The translations under genes and the position numbers were made by a program. A stretch of DNA of 64,000 nt from Methylomonas koyamae (GTDB lineage: Bacteria; Pseudomonadota; Gammaproteobacteria; Methylococcales; Methylomonadaceae): assembly GCF_006483455.1 (NCBI RefSeq), contig NZ_PPPU01000028.1, positions 113,457-177,456 of the forward strand, in the 5' to 3' direction. The notes under the pieces are model-generated. The model searched no databases and was not told the origin of the DNA. It saw only the letters and a list, made by a program, of their open reading frames with translations. Of this stretch, positions 47,118-55,620 are shown piece after piece. Numbering within the stretch: position 1 is the stretch's first letter; each line of letters starts with the position of its first letter.

Positions 47118-48104
47118 ATGAAGCTGCGATTGATTCTAACCCTGGCTTTGGTTGCCGCTTGCTCGTATGTGGCGGGGGCAAAGACCTATGCCACGGTCTA
47201 CCAGTGGCTGCATGGAACTGGCGCCGACAAACCCTTTAAATGGCCGGAAGGCTTCGGCATTCGGGATATTCCAAGCAGCGTCGACGGCAAGTTGCAAAAA
47301 GCTTATTTTTACTCCGCCCCGACTAGCTCGAAGCGGCCTTTGCTGATCAGTTTGCATTATTGGGCGGGCAACTACGCCACGCCCGATGCCTTGGCGGCCT
47401 TAGCCAAACTGAACGATTGGAACTACATCCATCCCGACTTTCGCGGACCGGCGGTCGCTACCGAGAACTGTCTAAGCGATCAGGTTATTGCCGATTTGGA
47501 AGATGCGGTGAGCTTTGCCTTAACTAACGCAAATGTCGACTTGCAAAATATTTATGTCGTCGGTTTTTCCGGCGGGGCCTATACCGCATTGGGCTGGTAC
47601 GCCAGAACCCGACATCCGGTCAAGGCTTGGCTGGCCTGGGCGCCGATTAGCGATTTGGCCGAATGGCAGTTACAAACCAAACATAGCGGCAGAGCCGATT
47701 TAAGCGATTATGTGCTGGCTTGCACCGGCAGCGGCACGGCAATCGATGCCGGCGCGGCGCGGGCACGCTCTCCCTTGTATTGGCCCTTACCAACGAGTCC
47801 CCGGGGGCGGGTCGAACTGTATGCCGGGATTAAGGATGGTCACAAGGGAACCGTGCCGATTGCGCATTCGCTTGCTTACTTCAATCGTCTGGTCGATTTA
47901 TATGCCAAACCCGAGGCTGCCGTCGAGCCCGGTCTGGCGATGCGCTTGTTAACGCAAGGGGAAGCTGCGGGCTCAACGCGTATCGGCGACAGAGTCGTTT
48001 TTTTGCAGCGGGACGTCGGGTTTGCGTCTCTGATGGTCTACGATGGCGGTCACGAGTTGCTGGCCGATTACTGTTTCGACCGGCTGTTGCAGCTGGCGAG
48101 ATGA
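47118..48104 (+). CDS. Secreted alpha/beta hydrolase (prolyl oligopeptidase-like)
   Basis: The 328-residue protein starts with a signal peptide (LRLILTLALVAACSYVAGA; the Cys gives a possible lipobox). An alpha/beta hydrolase core follows: LLISLHYWAGNYA near the oxyanion hole, YVVGFSGGAYTALGW with Ser151 as nucleophile, and a late YDGGHELLADYC with the catalytic His. It may remove acyl groups from a polymer or ester in the envelope. I chose the ATG at 47118 over the TTG at 47109. It lies directly after the SGNH gene. Confidence 0.78.
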   Translation: MKLRLILTLALVAACSYVAGAKTYATVYQWLHGTGADKPFKWPEGFGIRDIPSSVDGKLQKAYFYSAPTSSKRPLLISLHYWAGNYATPDALAALAKLNDWNYIHPDFRGPAVATENCLSDQVIADLEDAVSFALTNANVDLQNIYVVGFSGGAYTALGWYARTRHPVKAWLAWAPISDLAEWQLQTKHSGRADLSDYVLACTGSGTAIDAGAARARSPLYWPLPTSPRGRVELYAGIKDGHKGTVPIAHSLAYFNRLVDLYAKPEAAVEPGLAMRLLTQGEAAGSTRIGDRVVFLQRDVGFASLMVYDGGHELLADYCFDRLLQLAR

Positions 48105-48159
48105 TTCGAGTATTGCGGCCTTAAGCTTGGTTTAGTTTGAAAACGACGATATCGGGCGC

Positions 48160-48969
48160 TTAATCTTCCGGTTCCAATACCCGGTACAACATTTCCTTGA
48201 CCGTCTGTGGATTGAACGGTTTGTCGCAGATGCCGGAGACTCCGGCCTTATGCACGTTGGCCAGCCGGGTTTCGTTATCTTCGCTGGTGACCATCAGAAT
48301 GGGGATGATCGAGTTGCCCAGATCCTGGCGGATCGCGCGGATCAATTGCTGACCATCCATGATCGGCATGTTGTAGTCGGTCACGATCAAGTCGAAGGCG
48401 TTTTGATTTAAGCTGAACAGATCCAGCCCCGCCTTGCCGTCATGCGCTTCGGTGATTTTCTCGATCCCCATGTTGTTCAGTACCCGGCTGATATGTTTCC
48501 GGGCCAGTTTACTGTCGTCCACCACCAAAACTCTCACGTTCTCGATATCGTAATGTTCCAGACTGATCTCTTGCGGGTCAATGAATTCGATGGTGGAACG
48601 GAGCGCGTGTTTTAAATCTTCGTGGGCGAAGGGCTTGGGCAATATCGCCACGACGCCGGCCTGACGGATGTTATCCAGTACGTCGAAGCTGGATTCGCTG
48701 GAAATCAGCATGAACGGGATATGGTTCAGCACTTCGTCTTCCCTGAGTTGCTCGATCAACTCCGTTGCCATCATGTCCGGCAAATACAGGCTGCTGATAA
48801 TCAAATCCGGTTGATGGCTATGCAAACTTTCCATCGCCGCCGCGCCGCTGGAGACGCCTTCTACCTTGGCGATACCTTCGCCGCGTAAGTGCTGCAGAAT
48901 GACTTTAAGTTGCGTCGGCGACGGTTCTATCAACAAAATCGACAGGTCGGCAATATGGATAGCATGCAT
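48160..48969 (-). CDS. Double receiver-domain response regulator, first domain degenerate
   Basis: This 269-residue protein contains two CheY-like receiver domains and no output domain. The C-terminal one (about 142-265) is intact: D151/D152, phospho-acceptor D198 in DLIVTDYNMPIM, and K250. The N-terminal one (about 9-130) keeps K112 but has E-P for the acidic pair and Ser60 where the phospho-Asp should be (DLIISSLYLP). It probably works as a pseudo-receiver. It could relay signals by protein contact. It is transcribed away from the divergent DUF447 gene. Confidence 0.85.
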   Translation of the reverse strand: MHAIHIADLSILLIEPSPTQLKVILQHLRGEGIAKVEGVSSGAAAMESLHSHQPDLIISSLYLPDMMATELIEQLREDEVLNHIPFMLISSESSFDVLDNIRQAGVVAILPKPFAHEDLKHALRSTIEFIDPQEISLEHYDIENVRVLVVDDSKLARKHISRVLNNMGIEKITEAHDGKAGLDLFSLNQNAFDLIVTDYNMPIMDGQQLIRAIRQDLGNSIIPILMVTSEDNETRLANVHKAGVSGICDKPFNPQTVKEMLYRVLEPED

Positions 48970-49108
48970 AGGACGTTACTCTGTTTTCTATCGGAAACGG
49001 TGGTTGCGGGCAAAAAAAACACCTGATCGCTGCCGGCAAGATTAAAATTATCGATTGTTCCGCCGCTTGTCCGGCGAAATTTACGACTCAGGATAGACCT
49101 AAACCCAC

Positions 49109-49672
49109 ATGATTCAAGAAACCTTGGTAACCACCGTCAATCCGCAAGGCGAGGTTCATATTGCCCCAATGGGTGTGCATGTCGATGGCGATTGGCGGAT
49201 TATTCTGCCGTTTCGGCCATCCGCAACGCTGGAAAACCTCTTGCTGAGCAAAACGGCAGTCATCAATTTTTGCGACGACGTCCGAATTTTTGCCGGTTGT
49301 CTGAGCGGGCGCCGGGATTGGCCTTTATTGCCGGCCGAGCGCGTGGCCGGTTTTTATCTGGCCGATAGCTTGGCGCACGCCGAGCTGCAGCTGGTGCGGG
49401 TCGAAGACGATGAACTGCGACCTAAATTGTTTTGTAAGGTAACTCATACCGTTAACCACCGGCCGTTTCAAGGTTTTAACCGGGCGCAATACGCGGTACT
49501 GGAAGCCGCCATTCTGGTCAGCCGGCTCCATATGTTGCCGCCGGCAAAAATCCAGGCCGAGTTGGATTATTTACGGATCGGATTGGAAAAAACGGCTGGC
49601 GAAAAAGAACGCGAAGCCTGGGCCTGGTTAATGGACGTTATCGCACAACATCAATCCGGAGCGCAGGCATGA
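49109..49672 (+). CDS. DUF447-family protein of the H4MPT/methylofuran cluster
   Basis: The 187-residue protein belongs to DUF447, a flavin-reductase-like split barrel family found in methanogens and in methylotrophs with H4MPT genes. The N-terminus ETLVTTVNPQGEVHIAPMGV is typical, with FRPSATLENLLLSKTAVINF in the barrel. The C-terminal helices (AILVSRLHMLPPAKIQAELD) fit the family. The reaction is not established. It overlaps mfnB by ATGA (49669-49672), so the product probably acts in furan cofactor synthesis or reduction. Confidence 0.85.
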   Translation: MIQETLVTTVNPQGEVHIAPMGVHVDGDWRIILPFRPSATLENLLLSKTAVINFCDDVRIFAGCLSGRRDWPLLPAERVAGFYLADSLAHAELQLVRVEDDELRPKLFCKVTHTVNHRPFQGFNRAQYAVLEAAILVSRLHMLPPAKIQAELDYLRIGLEKTAGEKEREAWAWLMDVIAQHQSGAQA

Positions 49673-50367
49673 CCGGCATGTTAGCCAGCGTGAATAGCCT
49701 GGAGGAAGCCCGGTTGGTGCAGCAGGCGGCTGTCGATATCATTGATTTAAAACAACCGGAACAGGGCGCTTTGGGCGCGTTGCCGGTGGCAGTGGTGACA
49801 GAAATCGTCAATGCGCTTCCGCAGGCCCGGATCAGTGCGACGATAGGCGACTTGCCGATGCGACCCGAACAGATCCTGCCGGCGGTTCGGAATATGGCGG
49901 CGACGGGTGTCGATTACGTCAAAATCGGGTTTTTCCCGGATGGCGATTGGCTCGCCTGTGTCGATGCCTTGCAAGCGGTCGCCGCGCAGGATATTGCGTT
50001 GATTGCGGTGCTGTTTGCCGACATTCACCCGGATTTCGGCATCATTGCCGAATTGCGCCGCGCCGGTTTTCGCGGCGTCATGCTGGATACGATGGACAAG
50101 CGCTGCGGCTCGCTGACCCAATTGCTGAGCGGCGCCGAATTGGACGCGTTCGTCGCTGCGGCGCGCGCGCAAGGAATGTTGACCGGGCTGGCCGGTTCTT
50201 TGCGTCTGGAAGACGTACCCGATCTGCTGGAGTTGGCGCCGGATTATCTGGGTTTTAGAGGGGCCTTATGCCAGGAACATCGCCGAACCGCGCAGCTGGA
50301 TTTGGCGCGCATTCGCCGCATCCGCGCATCGTGGCCGGCCGAGGTTAACCGAGCGGTTCATGTCTGA
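49669..50367 (+). CDS. mfnB: (5-formylfuran-3-yl)methyl phosphate synthase MfnB
   Basis: The 232-residue TIM-barrel protein matches MfnB (DUF556), which condenses two molecules of glyceraldehyde 3-phosphate into the furan precursor of methanofuran. Active-site lysines are visible (K28 in DIIDLKQP; the Lys of YVKIGFF), and the Asp-containing GVMLDTMDKRCG near residue 145 fits the family. In aerobic methylotrophs this furan is part of methylofuran, the C1 carrier of the formyltransferase/hydrolase complex. Coupled to the DUF447 gene. Confidence 0.92.
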   Translation: MTGMLASVNSLEEARLVQQAAVDIIDLKQPEQGALGALPVAVVTEIVNALPQARISATIGDLPMRPEQILPAVRNMAATGVDYVKIGFFPDGDWLACVDALQAVAAQDIALIAVLFADIHPDFGIIAELRRAGFRGVMLDTMDKRCGSLTQLLSGAELDAFVAAARAQGMLTGLAGSLRLEDVPDLLELAPDYLGFRGALCQEHRRTAQLDLARIRRIRASWPAEVNRAVHV

Positions 50368-50370
50368 GTT

Positions 50371-50643
50371 TTATTCCGGCGCATAAATCGCTGGTGGATG
50401 AATTGGGGGAGCTGCCGCGCTACGGCGCTCGCAAGGGGTGTGGTCGGTTCCGGCGGCACGGTTGCAATCGTCCAAGCGGTAGCGGTAACAAATTGCGCAC
50501 CGGTTCAGCCGGCGCTGGTAGCGGGCGTAGGCCAGGATCAGCAGGCGGTCCAAGCGCTCGTGACCTTGGTTCTGGGTATGGCGTTTGATTAGTAGCAGGG
50601 CGTAGAGCCGACGCGCCTGATCGATGAGAGTATCGTTGTCCAT
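50371..50643 (-). CDS. Small cysteine-containing hypothetical protein
   Basis: A 90-residue frame begins at an ATG at 50643 and runs convergent to mfnB, ending 3 bases from its stop. Its first 60 residues form a helical, basic and Leu-rich segment (IDQARRLYALLLIKRHTQNQ) followed by a Cys group C-x2-C-x8-C then a later C (RCAICYRYRLDDCNRA; TPCE). A metal site is conceivable. The C-terminus is Ala/Pro-rich. The frame opens earlier at 50766. I do not recognise it; it may be a chance frame in a GC-rich gap. Confidence 0.4.
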   Translation of the reverse strand: MDNDTLIDQARRLYALLLIKRHTQNQGHERLDRLLILAYARYQRRLNRCAICYRYRLDDCNRAAGTDHTPCERRSAAAPPIHPPAIYAPE

Positions 50644-50875
50644 GCCAGCCGCCTGCAGGGTCTGCGGGGAAAAATATCCATGCCCGGTTAAGCGTAGCTC
50701 GGAACAGTGCGCTGCGATGCTCAGCCGGCTTGATCTCATTGTCCTAGGTCTCACGTTTGAACGCAATCGCCGGTGGCGAATTTACGGACGGCATTCTCGA
50801 AACTGTAGTTGAGTTGAAGGCCGCTTAAATCTCTCTGCTATCCTAGCCGTATGTCCTAAATTCGTTGGCAATACC

Positions 50876-52087
50876 ATGGCAAATTCATTCGGTCCTACGC
50901 TCAAATCAATCGATTCCGGCTTTGTTTACGGTTTGACGGTGGGCCTGGGATTGGCTGGCGGTTTATTGGCCGCCGTACTGGCGGACTTCAGTATGATTAG
51001 CGTGCTGGGCGGAATGGCGTTACTGTTGGCCGGCGCCTTGGCGGGCTCGGCGTTGGTCAACAGGCAGCAAGCGGTTTTGCATGAACTGAACCGGACTTGG
51101 CGCGGCGATGAAGAAGCAAAGCTAAAAGATTTGGAAACCTACGTAGTCGAATTGGAGCGTATGTTCCTGCAGGTAGTCCCGATCCTAGTGCGGCAAGTAC
51201 AAACCTCGCGTACCCACACTGAGCAGGAAATCACGGTGTTGACAGATCGCTTTGCGGCGATGGTCAACCAATTGGAGCGATTGATCGCCGGCGGTCGCCA
51301 AAGTCGCCAAGATCGCGGCGTCGACGTATTGTTCGCCGAGACCCGCGAAGCCCTGACCACGGTGTTAAAAGTGTTGAGCCAAATTCAGGACGTTGAGCAC
51401 GCGGTGGTCGACGAGGTCAGAAAGCTATCGACTCACACCAAGCAACTGGATTCGATGGCTCAGGAGGTGCGCAAGGTGGCGGAACAGATCAATTTGTTGG
51501 CTTTGAATGCCGCGATAGAAGCGGCCCGTGCTGGAGAAAACGGCCGAGGCTTTGCTGTCGTGGCCGACGAAGTGCGGAAATTGGCCGGTTTCTCGTCGGC
51601 TACGGGCGAAAAGATCAGTCGGGCGATCGAAGGTATCAATTTGGCAATGTCCTCCACCTTGAAAATGTCCGAGGCATCCGGGACTTCCGACGACAAAGCC
51701 ATTCGCGACGCCGAGCTGGCGATTGGCAGAGCGCTTGACGATCTGCACAAAGCCTTGGAAATGTTCAAAGGCGACGCCGACAATTTGCGCAGTAACAGTG
51801 CGCAAATTCGCGACGAGATCTATAGCGTACTGACGGCATTTCAATTTCAGGACCGCGTCAGCCAGATGCTGACTCATGTCGAGCACAATCTGGCCAGTTT
51901 GCAGAGCGCTGTCGGCGGGATTCGGAACGTCGGGGTCCGCCATGCCGATAGCCTGAATGTCGGCGAGACTCTATCCCGGATGGAGCTTAGCTACACCATG
52001 CCTGAGGAATTGCTTAACCACACCGCTGCCTCGGCCGTCGGCCACCAGAGTTCTTCGAGTAGTAGCGATGAAATAACCTTTTTCTAG
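50876..52087 (+). CDS. Methyl-accepting chemotaxis-like protein
   Basis: The 403-residue protein has two N-terminal transmembrane helices (about 16-36 and 42-62) with virtually no periplasmic loop, so it senses from inside the cell or membrane. Residues about 150-345 are the signalling coiled coil, with the conserved tip [26 protein letters not shown] block and [20 protein letters not shown] segment [18 protein letters not shown] follows. It lies within the C1 cofactor cluster, an unexpected position. Signal and partner unknown. Confidence 0.88.
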   Translation: MANSFGPTLKSIDSGFVYGLTVGLGLAGGLLAAVLADFSMISVLGGMALLLAGALAGSALVNRQQAVLHELNRTWRGDEEAKLKDLETYVVELERMFLQVVPILVRQVQTSRTHTEQEITVLTDRFAAMVNQLERLIAGGRQSRQDRGVDVLFAETREALTTVLKVLSQIQDVEHAVVDEVRKLSTHTKQLDSMAQEVRKVAEQINLLALNAAIEAARAGENGRGFAVVADEVRKLAGFSSATGEKISRAIEGINLAMSSTLKMSEASGTSDDKAIRDAELAIGRALDDLHKALEMFKGDADNLRSNSAQIRDEIYSVLTAFQFQDRVSQMLTHVEHNLASLQSAVGGIRNVGVRHADSLNVGETLSRMELSYTMPEELLNHTAASAVGHQSSSSSSDEITFF

Positions 52088-52207
52088 AGTCTTGCGGCGC
52101 GGTCTGGCCAAATGCGTCATGGCGGTTGCTATTCCTTTAGCGATGCGGCTTACCGTGTGTGAAATTGCGGCCTGAAGCTGCTTTGACAAATGACCGCTTG
52201 ATGTCCA

Positions 52208-53284
52208 TCACAACGGATTCGGATTCGGATTCATTACCTGGCGCAGATGCGCCACCGCGGCGGCCGGTGCGCAATCGCCGGCATCGATTTCTGCGTCGTC
52301 GACCGCACTCGGCAATAACTCGTTAAAATCCCGGTAAACCAAACCCCAGTCGGCGGCAAGCTGTTTTATCAGGAAACGGCCGACGCCGGCGCCCAACAAT
52401 ACGCAACCTTGTGGTTGCTTAGCCGAATTCAGTATTTTGCGGCAGGCTTCGCCGAGTTTTTGTTGCTGGCTGTGTTTCAGATAGGCGGCAAATGCCAGCC
52501 AAAGCGGCCAGTCGGCGGCGTCGAATTCGTAACCGGTTAAACGCGACAGGCGCCGGGCGCTGGCCAATGCGGTTTTTTCGGCGCCGTCGGCGGTCTCAGA
52601 CTGATCGTGGACAGCATTCAAGTCGCCGGTCAGCCGGTAGACATCGGCCATTGTGGCGAATAGTTCGGCCATCAGCCCCATTTGCCGGCCATTGAACTCG
52701 GCCTGCTGGGCAACCGCCATCACCGGTGTTCTGACCACGCCGGTATAGACTAACTCTCCCGATACCAAGCGCTGGTAATCGGTAAAGCCTTGTATCCGGG
52801 GCTGCGATCGTTCGATCAGCACAATATCGGTGGTCGTGCTGCCGATGTCGACAAACAGCGCATCCGGTACCTGTTTGGCGGCCAGCATAACGCTTGCCAG
52901 CCAATTGGCGGACGCGATGTCCATGCAATCTGCCGAGCTTACCCGGCCAGCCGGCACAAAACCGCGCAAACCGGCAAAGACGTCGATATTTTCCGCGCCG
53001 TAATGGCGACACATCGCGGCGACAATTGCTGCGACGCCCTGTTCTCGGCCGCTAAAGCAGTCCACCAGTTCGCCGGTCATCGTCAGCGCGTGGCGGCAGC
53101 CGCGCAAATCCCGGTCGGCAGTCAATTCGGCGACCGCGTCATGCAAGTAATCAAGACCTTTCCACAGCGGGCAAGCGGCTTGGCCGACTCCGACGATTTC
53201 ACCGGCAGCGTTCAGCAAAGCCAATTTCAGGTGGGCGCCGCCGACATCCCAACCGGCTATCCGAGAGGCTGGTGCTGATCTCAT
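52208..53284 (-). CDS. H4MPT-linked C1 transfer pathway protein, hydantoinase/ASKHA type (TIGR03123)
   Basis: The 358-residue protein is an actin-like (ASKHA) ATPase of the TIGR03123 group found beside Fae/Mch genes. AGWDVGGAHLKLALL is the phosphate-1 loop and ALFVDIGSTTTDIVLIE the phosphate-2 loop; a late GCVLLGAGVGRFLI supplies the third element. It is related to hydantoinase/oxoprolinase A. Its role in H4MPT or methylofuran synthesis is not established. The ATG at 53284 overlaps the upstream stop (ATGA). The gene ends with a hexamer repeat giving NPNPNP. Confidence 0.88.
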   Translation of the reverse strand: MRSAPASRIAGWDVGGAHLKLALLNAAGEIVGVGQAACPLWKGLDYLHDAVAELTADRDLRGCRHALTMTGELVDCFSGREQGVAAIVAAMCRHYGAENIDVFAGLRGFVPAGRVSSADCMDIASANWLASVMLAAKQVPDALFVDIGSTTTDIVLIERSQPRIQGFTDYQRLVSGELVYTGVVRTPVMAVAQQAEFNGRQMGLMAELFATMADVYRLTGDLNAVHDQSETADGAEKTALASARRLSRLTGYEFDAADWPLWLAFAAYLKHSQQQKLGEACRKILNSAKQPQGCVLLGAGVGRFLIKQLAADWGLVYRDFNELLPSAVDDAEIDAGDCAPAAAVAHLRQVMNPNPNPL

Positions 53285-54273
53285 ATCGCAACCTCTACGC
53301 ATTGTTGTCGGGTTGGGACCAAGGACGGTGTATCGTCCCGTAGCCTTAACACTTGTGCCGCCACGTTAATGCCTGTGGCCCGACCTATGCCGACATAAGA
53401 GCTGGTCAGGCGCGGATTGATTTCGAGTAACTGGGCCCCGGATTCGGCGGTTTCGATCAAATCGATACCCGCATACCCCCATAAGCCGGGTAAGGCTGCC
53501 GCGATCCGGTCGACCAAGTTGCGATAATGCTGGCTGCATTCGTTGTCGATATTGACCAAACAGCCGCGTAAATGGAATCGCTGTTGTTCCAAGACGATTT
53601 GTTGTTGGTTGCAGGTCAAAAAATAGCCCTTGCCGTTGTTGAATAAGGCCGACAGGCTGATGGCTCGGCCTTCGACGAGGGGTTGTACGACATAGCGTTG
53701 CGGTGCGTTTAAAGCTGCAAGTGCCGCTGGCAACGCTGTGGCGTCGGCAACCAATGTGTCCTGGCAACCGGCGCCGTCAGCGACTTTTATCACGACGCGT
53801 CCGGCGAAGTCCGGATGGTGGTGGGCAGGGTAGGTCGCGACTGCCGGTATCGAGTGCGCTGCAAGATGACGGTATGTCGCTAATTTGTCGGCGCACAGCG
53901 TCAATGTCGCGGCGTCGGACAATAGGGTTTCGATACCGTTATTGCGGGCCAAATCGGCCAGGCTCTGCAGGATGCCGCCGGTTTCCGGGGCGATCGGCCA
54001 AAACAGGTCGGCTTGCTGCAGTAACTCAGGGAGCTGGGTCATGATGTCCTGGCCGGCACCAATTCGGACCCATTCGGTTGTCTCCGAATCCATTTCCAAC
54101 TCGCAGCGTTCGTCTAATGGAACCTTTATCCGTATTTGTGGAATACGCTTCAGTTCGTGCAACAAAGCCTGTAACATCATGCGGCCTTCCGCAAGCAAAG
54201 ATGTCGGTAGAGCCTCGCCGGCCAGGCCGCCGCCGCTAATGTATTCGAATACCAGAATCGTCAGTTGTTTCAC
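53281..54273 (-). CDS. ATP-grasp ligase, MfnD-like (candidate tyramine/tyrosine-glutamate ligase)
   Basis: The 330-residue ATP-grasp protein resembles archaeal MfnD, which ligates glutamate to tyramine in methanofuran synthesis. The N-terminus ILVFEYISGGGLAGE is characteristic, followed by an ATP-binding Lys-containing strand (AGRVVIKVADGAGCQDTLVA) and the metal-binding LLEINPRLTSSYVG near residue 290. Bacterial methylofuran contains tyrosine and a polyglutamate tail, so the substrate may differ. It starts with GTG, 11 bases from the divergent HisA-like gene's ATG, and overlaps the next gene. Confidence 0.8.
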   Translation of the reverse strand: MKQLTILVFEYISGGGLAGEALPTSLLAEGRMMLQALLHELKRIPQIRIKVPLDERCELEMDSETTEWVRIGAGQDIMTQLPELLQQADLFWPIAPETGGILQSLADLARNNGIETLLSDAATLTLCADKLATYRHLAAHSIPAVATYPAHHHPDFAGRVVIKVADGAGCQDTLVADATALPAALAALNAPQRYVVQPLVEGRAISLSALFNNGKGYFLTCNQQQIVLEQQRFHLRGCLVNIDNECSQHYRNLVDRIAAALPGLWGYAGIDLIETAESGAQLLEINPRLTSSYVGIGRATGINVAAQVLRLRDDTPSLVPTRQQCVEVAI

Positions 54274-54284
54274 TCAGTCACTCC

Positions 54285-54965
54285 ATGCAAATTATTCCAG
54301 TCATTGATTTAAAAGACGGCTTGGTGGTACACGCCAGTGGCGGGGACCGCAGCCAGTACCGGCCGGTGCATCTGAATTCGCAGCTCGTTACCGGCAGTTC
54401 GATAGCTGAAGTGGTTTCCGGCTTCTTGAGTTTGTATGCGTTTCCGGTGTTTTACATCGCCGATCTGAATGCCATTGCCGATAACGGCAATCATCGCCAA
54501 ATTCTCGAGCCGTTAATCCGGCGTTATCCGAATATCGAGTTTTGGGTCGATAGCGGCCTACCGCAACCGGGCTTGGGCTCCGCACAACCGCATAACCTTA
54601 AACCTGTGATCTGCACCGAAACTCGGTTGTCGCCATACGATTTAAGCAACTCTGCGGCGGTTTTGTCGCTGGACTTCAAACACGACTTAGCTCTGGGCGA
54701 TGCGCGTTGGTTGGAATTGCCGCAGTATTGGCCGCAGACGGTAATTGCAATGACGCTGGATAAAGTCGGCGCCGATTCGGGGCCGGATTTTGCCAGACTC
54801 GATAGTCTGAGGCACAGGCACCCCGATACCCGTTTGATAGCCGCCGGTGGAGTGCGCGGTGCCGATGATCTGCGCCGGCTGGAAGCGGTCGGAATGTCCG
54901 GGGTACTGATTGCCAGTGCGTTGCACAACCGCCGTATCGGCGTGGCTGAAATTAGCAAATTTTAG
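54285..54965 (+). CDS. HisA/HisF-like TIM-barrel protein of the cofactor cluster
   Basis: The 226-residue protein is a HisA-related barrel (IIPVIDLKDGLVVHASGGDR; LIAAGGVRGADDLRRLEAVG) of the kind linked to H4MPT pathways. It keeps the opening Asp (VIDLKDG) and the phosphate-binding glycine motif. The central part differs from true HisA, so it is probably a cofactor enzyme and not histidine synthesis. No other his genes are nearby. It ends just before a strong bidirectional terminator shared with fae. Confidence 0.85.
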   Translation: MQIIPVIDLKDGLVVHASGGDRSQYRPVHLNSQLVTGSSIAEVVSGFLSLYAFPVFYIADLNAIADNGNHRQILEPLIRRYPNIEFWVDSGLPQPGLGSAQPHNLKPVICTETRLSPYDLSNSAAVLSLDFKHDLALGDARWLELPQYWPQTVIAMTLDKVGADSGPDFARLDSLRHRHPDTRLIAAGGVRGADDLRRLEAVGMSGVLIASALHNRRIGVAEISKF

Positions 54966-54970
54966 ACAAA

Positions 54971-54998
54971 AAAATACCCCGGCGAGCCGGGGTATTTT
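54971..54998. terminator. Bidirectional intrinsic terminator between the HisA-like gene and fae
   Basis: AAAATACCCCGGC (54971-54983) and GCCGGGGTATTTT (54986-54998) are perfectly complementary, giving a strong hairpin with A-runs and T-runs on both sides. It ends both converging transcripts: the HisA-like gene (stop at 54965) and the minus-strand fae (stop at 55022). Confidence 0.9.
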
Positions 54999-55021
54999 GT
55001 ACAACCTTCGATACTAAAAAA

Positions 55022-55537
55022 TTAAACGTTGTTAGCAGCGAACGGGTGTTTGGCGTCTTTTCTGGCAGCCAATACTTCTTTAGCAGTCGGAGTGCCGGCT
55101 ACAGCACGAGCGATCGCTTCTTTGGTTGCTTTGTAGTTGAATTCTTCGATTTTCGCGTCGTCGTCAGCCAACCAGTGGATGAATACGCCAACGGAAACGA
55201 ACAAATCGTCAGCTTCGTCAGCAGGAATGGTACCGTCTTCAACAGAGTCAGCAACCGCTTGAGCAACGGCGCGTTGTGCAGGTCCGAACATTTGAACGGC
55301 TTGTTTTGAACCTTTGATGGTTACTTTGTTGAACAGGATGGTAGCTGGTTTAACCAACAGGTTAGGCGCAACTACAGCCAACAGGGTAGAGAAACCGTCT
55401 TTGTTGTTGGTCAAAGCATTTGCAAACGCGGTTTCTGCCGCTGAGCCACGTGGGCCCAAGATCAGGTCGATATGGGCAATTTCGTTGCCGTCACCAACCA
55501 AAGACTCGCCAACGCGCATGTTTGTAATTTTTGCCAT
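55022..55537 (-). CDS. fae: Formaldehyde-activating enzyme
   Basis: The 171-residue protein is Fae, which condenses formaldehyde with H4MPT to methylene-H4MPT in the cytoplasm. The N-terminus [20 protein letters not shown] and the segment [20 protein letters not shown] hold the catalytic His and substrate-binding residues. [20 protein letters not shown] follows. I start at the ATG at 55537, 7 bases after GGGGAT, as the usual length is about 170. It is likely the most highly expressed gene in this cluster. Confidence 0.97.
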   Translation of the reverse strand: MAKITNMRVGESLVGDGNEIAHIDLILGPRGSAAETAFANALTNNKDGFSTLLAVVAPNLLVKPATILFNKVTIKGSKQAVQMFGPAQRAVAQAVADSVEDGTIPADEADDLFVSVGVFIHWLADDDAKIEEFNYKATKEAIARAVAGTPTAKEVLAARKDAKHPFAANNV

Positions 55538-55620
55538 TTTAAATTTATCCCCTAAAGATAAGATTGAACCAAAAAATAGACACAATAATGTCCCAAAATA
55601 TAGTTTCTGCGAAGTTCCCT
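55538..55620 (-). promoter_or_regulatory. Promoter and ribosome site region of fae
   Basis: The 83-base gap before fae on the minus strand is AT-rich (for example a run of T and A around TCTATTTTTTGG) compared with the GC-rich genome, and it ends with AGGGGATAAATTTAAA before the ATG. Together with the downstream terminator it suggests a separate strong fae transcript in addition to any read-through from the citG-like gene. The exact hexamers cannot be fixed by eye. Confidence 0.4.

Noticed and set aside
54285..54965. The HisA-like gene as true histidine biosynthesis hisA
   Set aside because: No other his genes are near and the central sequence departs from HisA; linkage to fae and the MfnD-like gene fits the cofactor group better.
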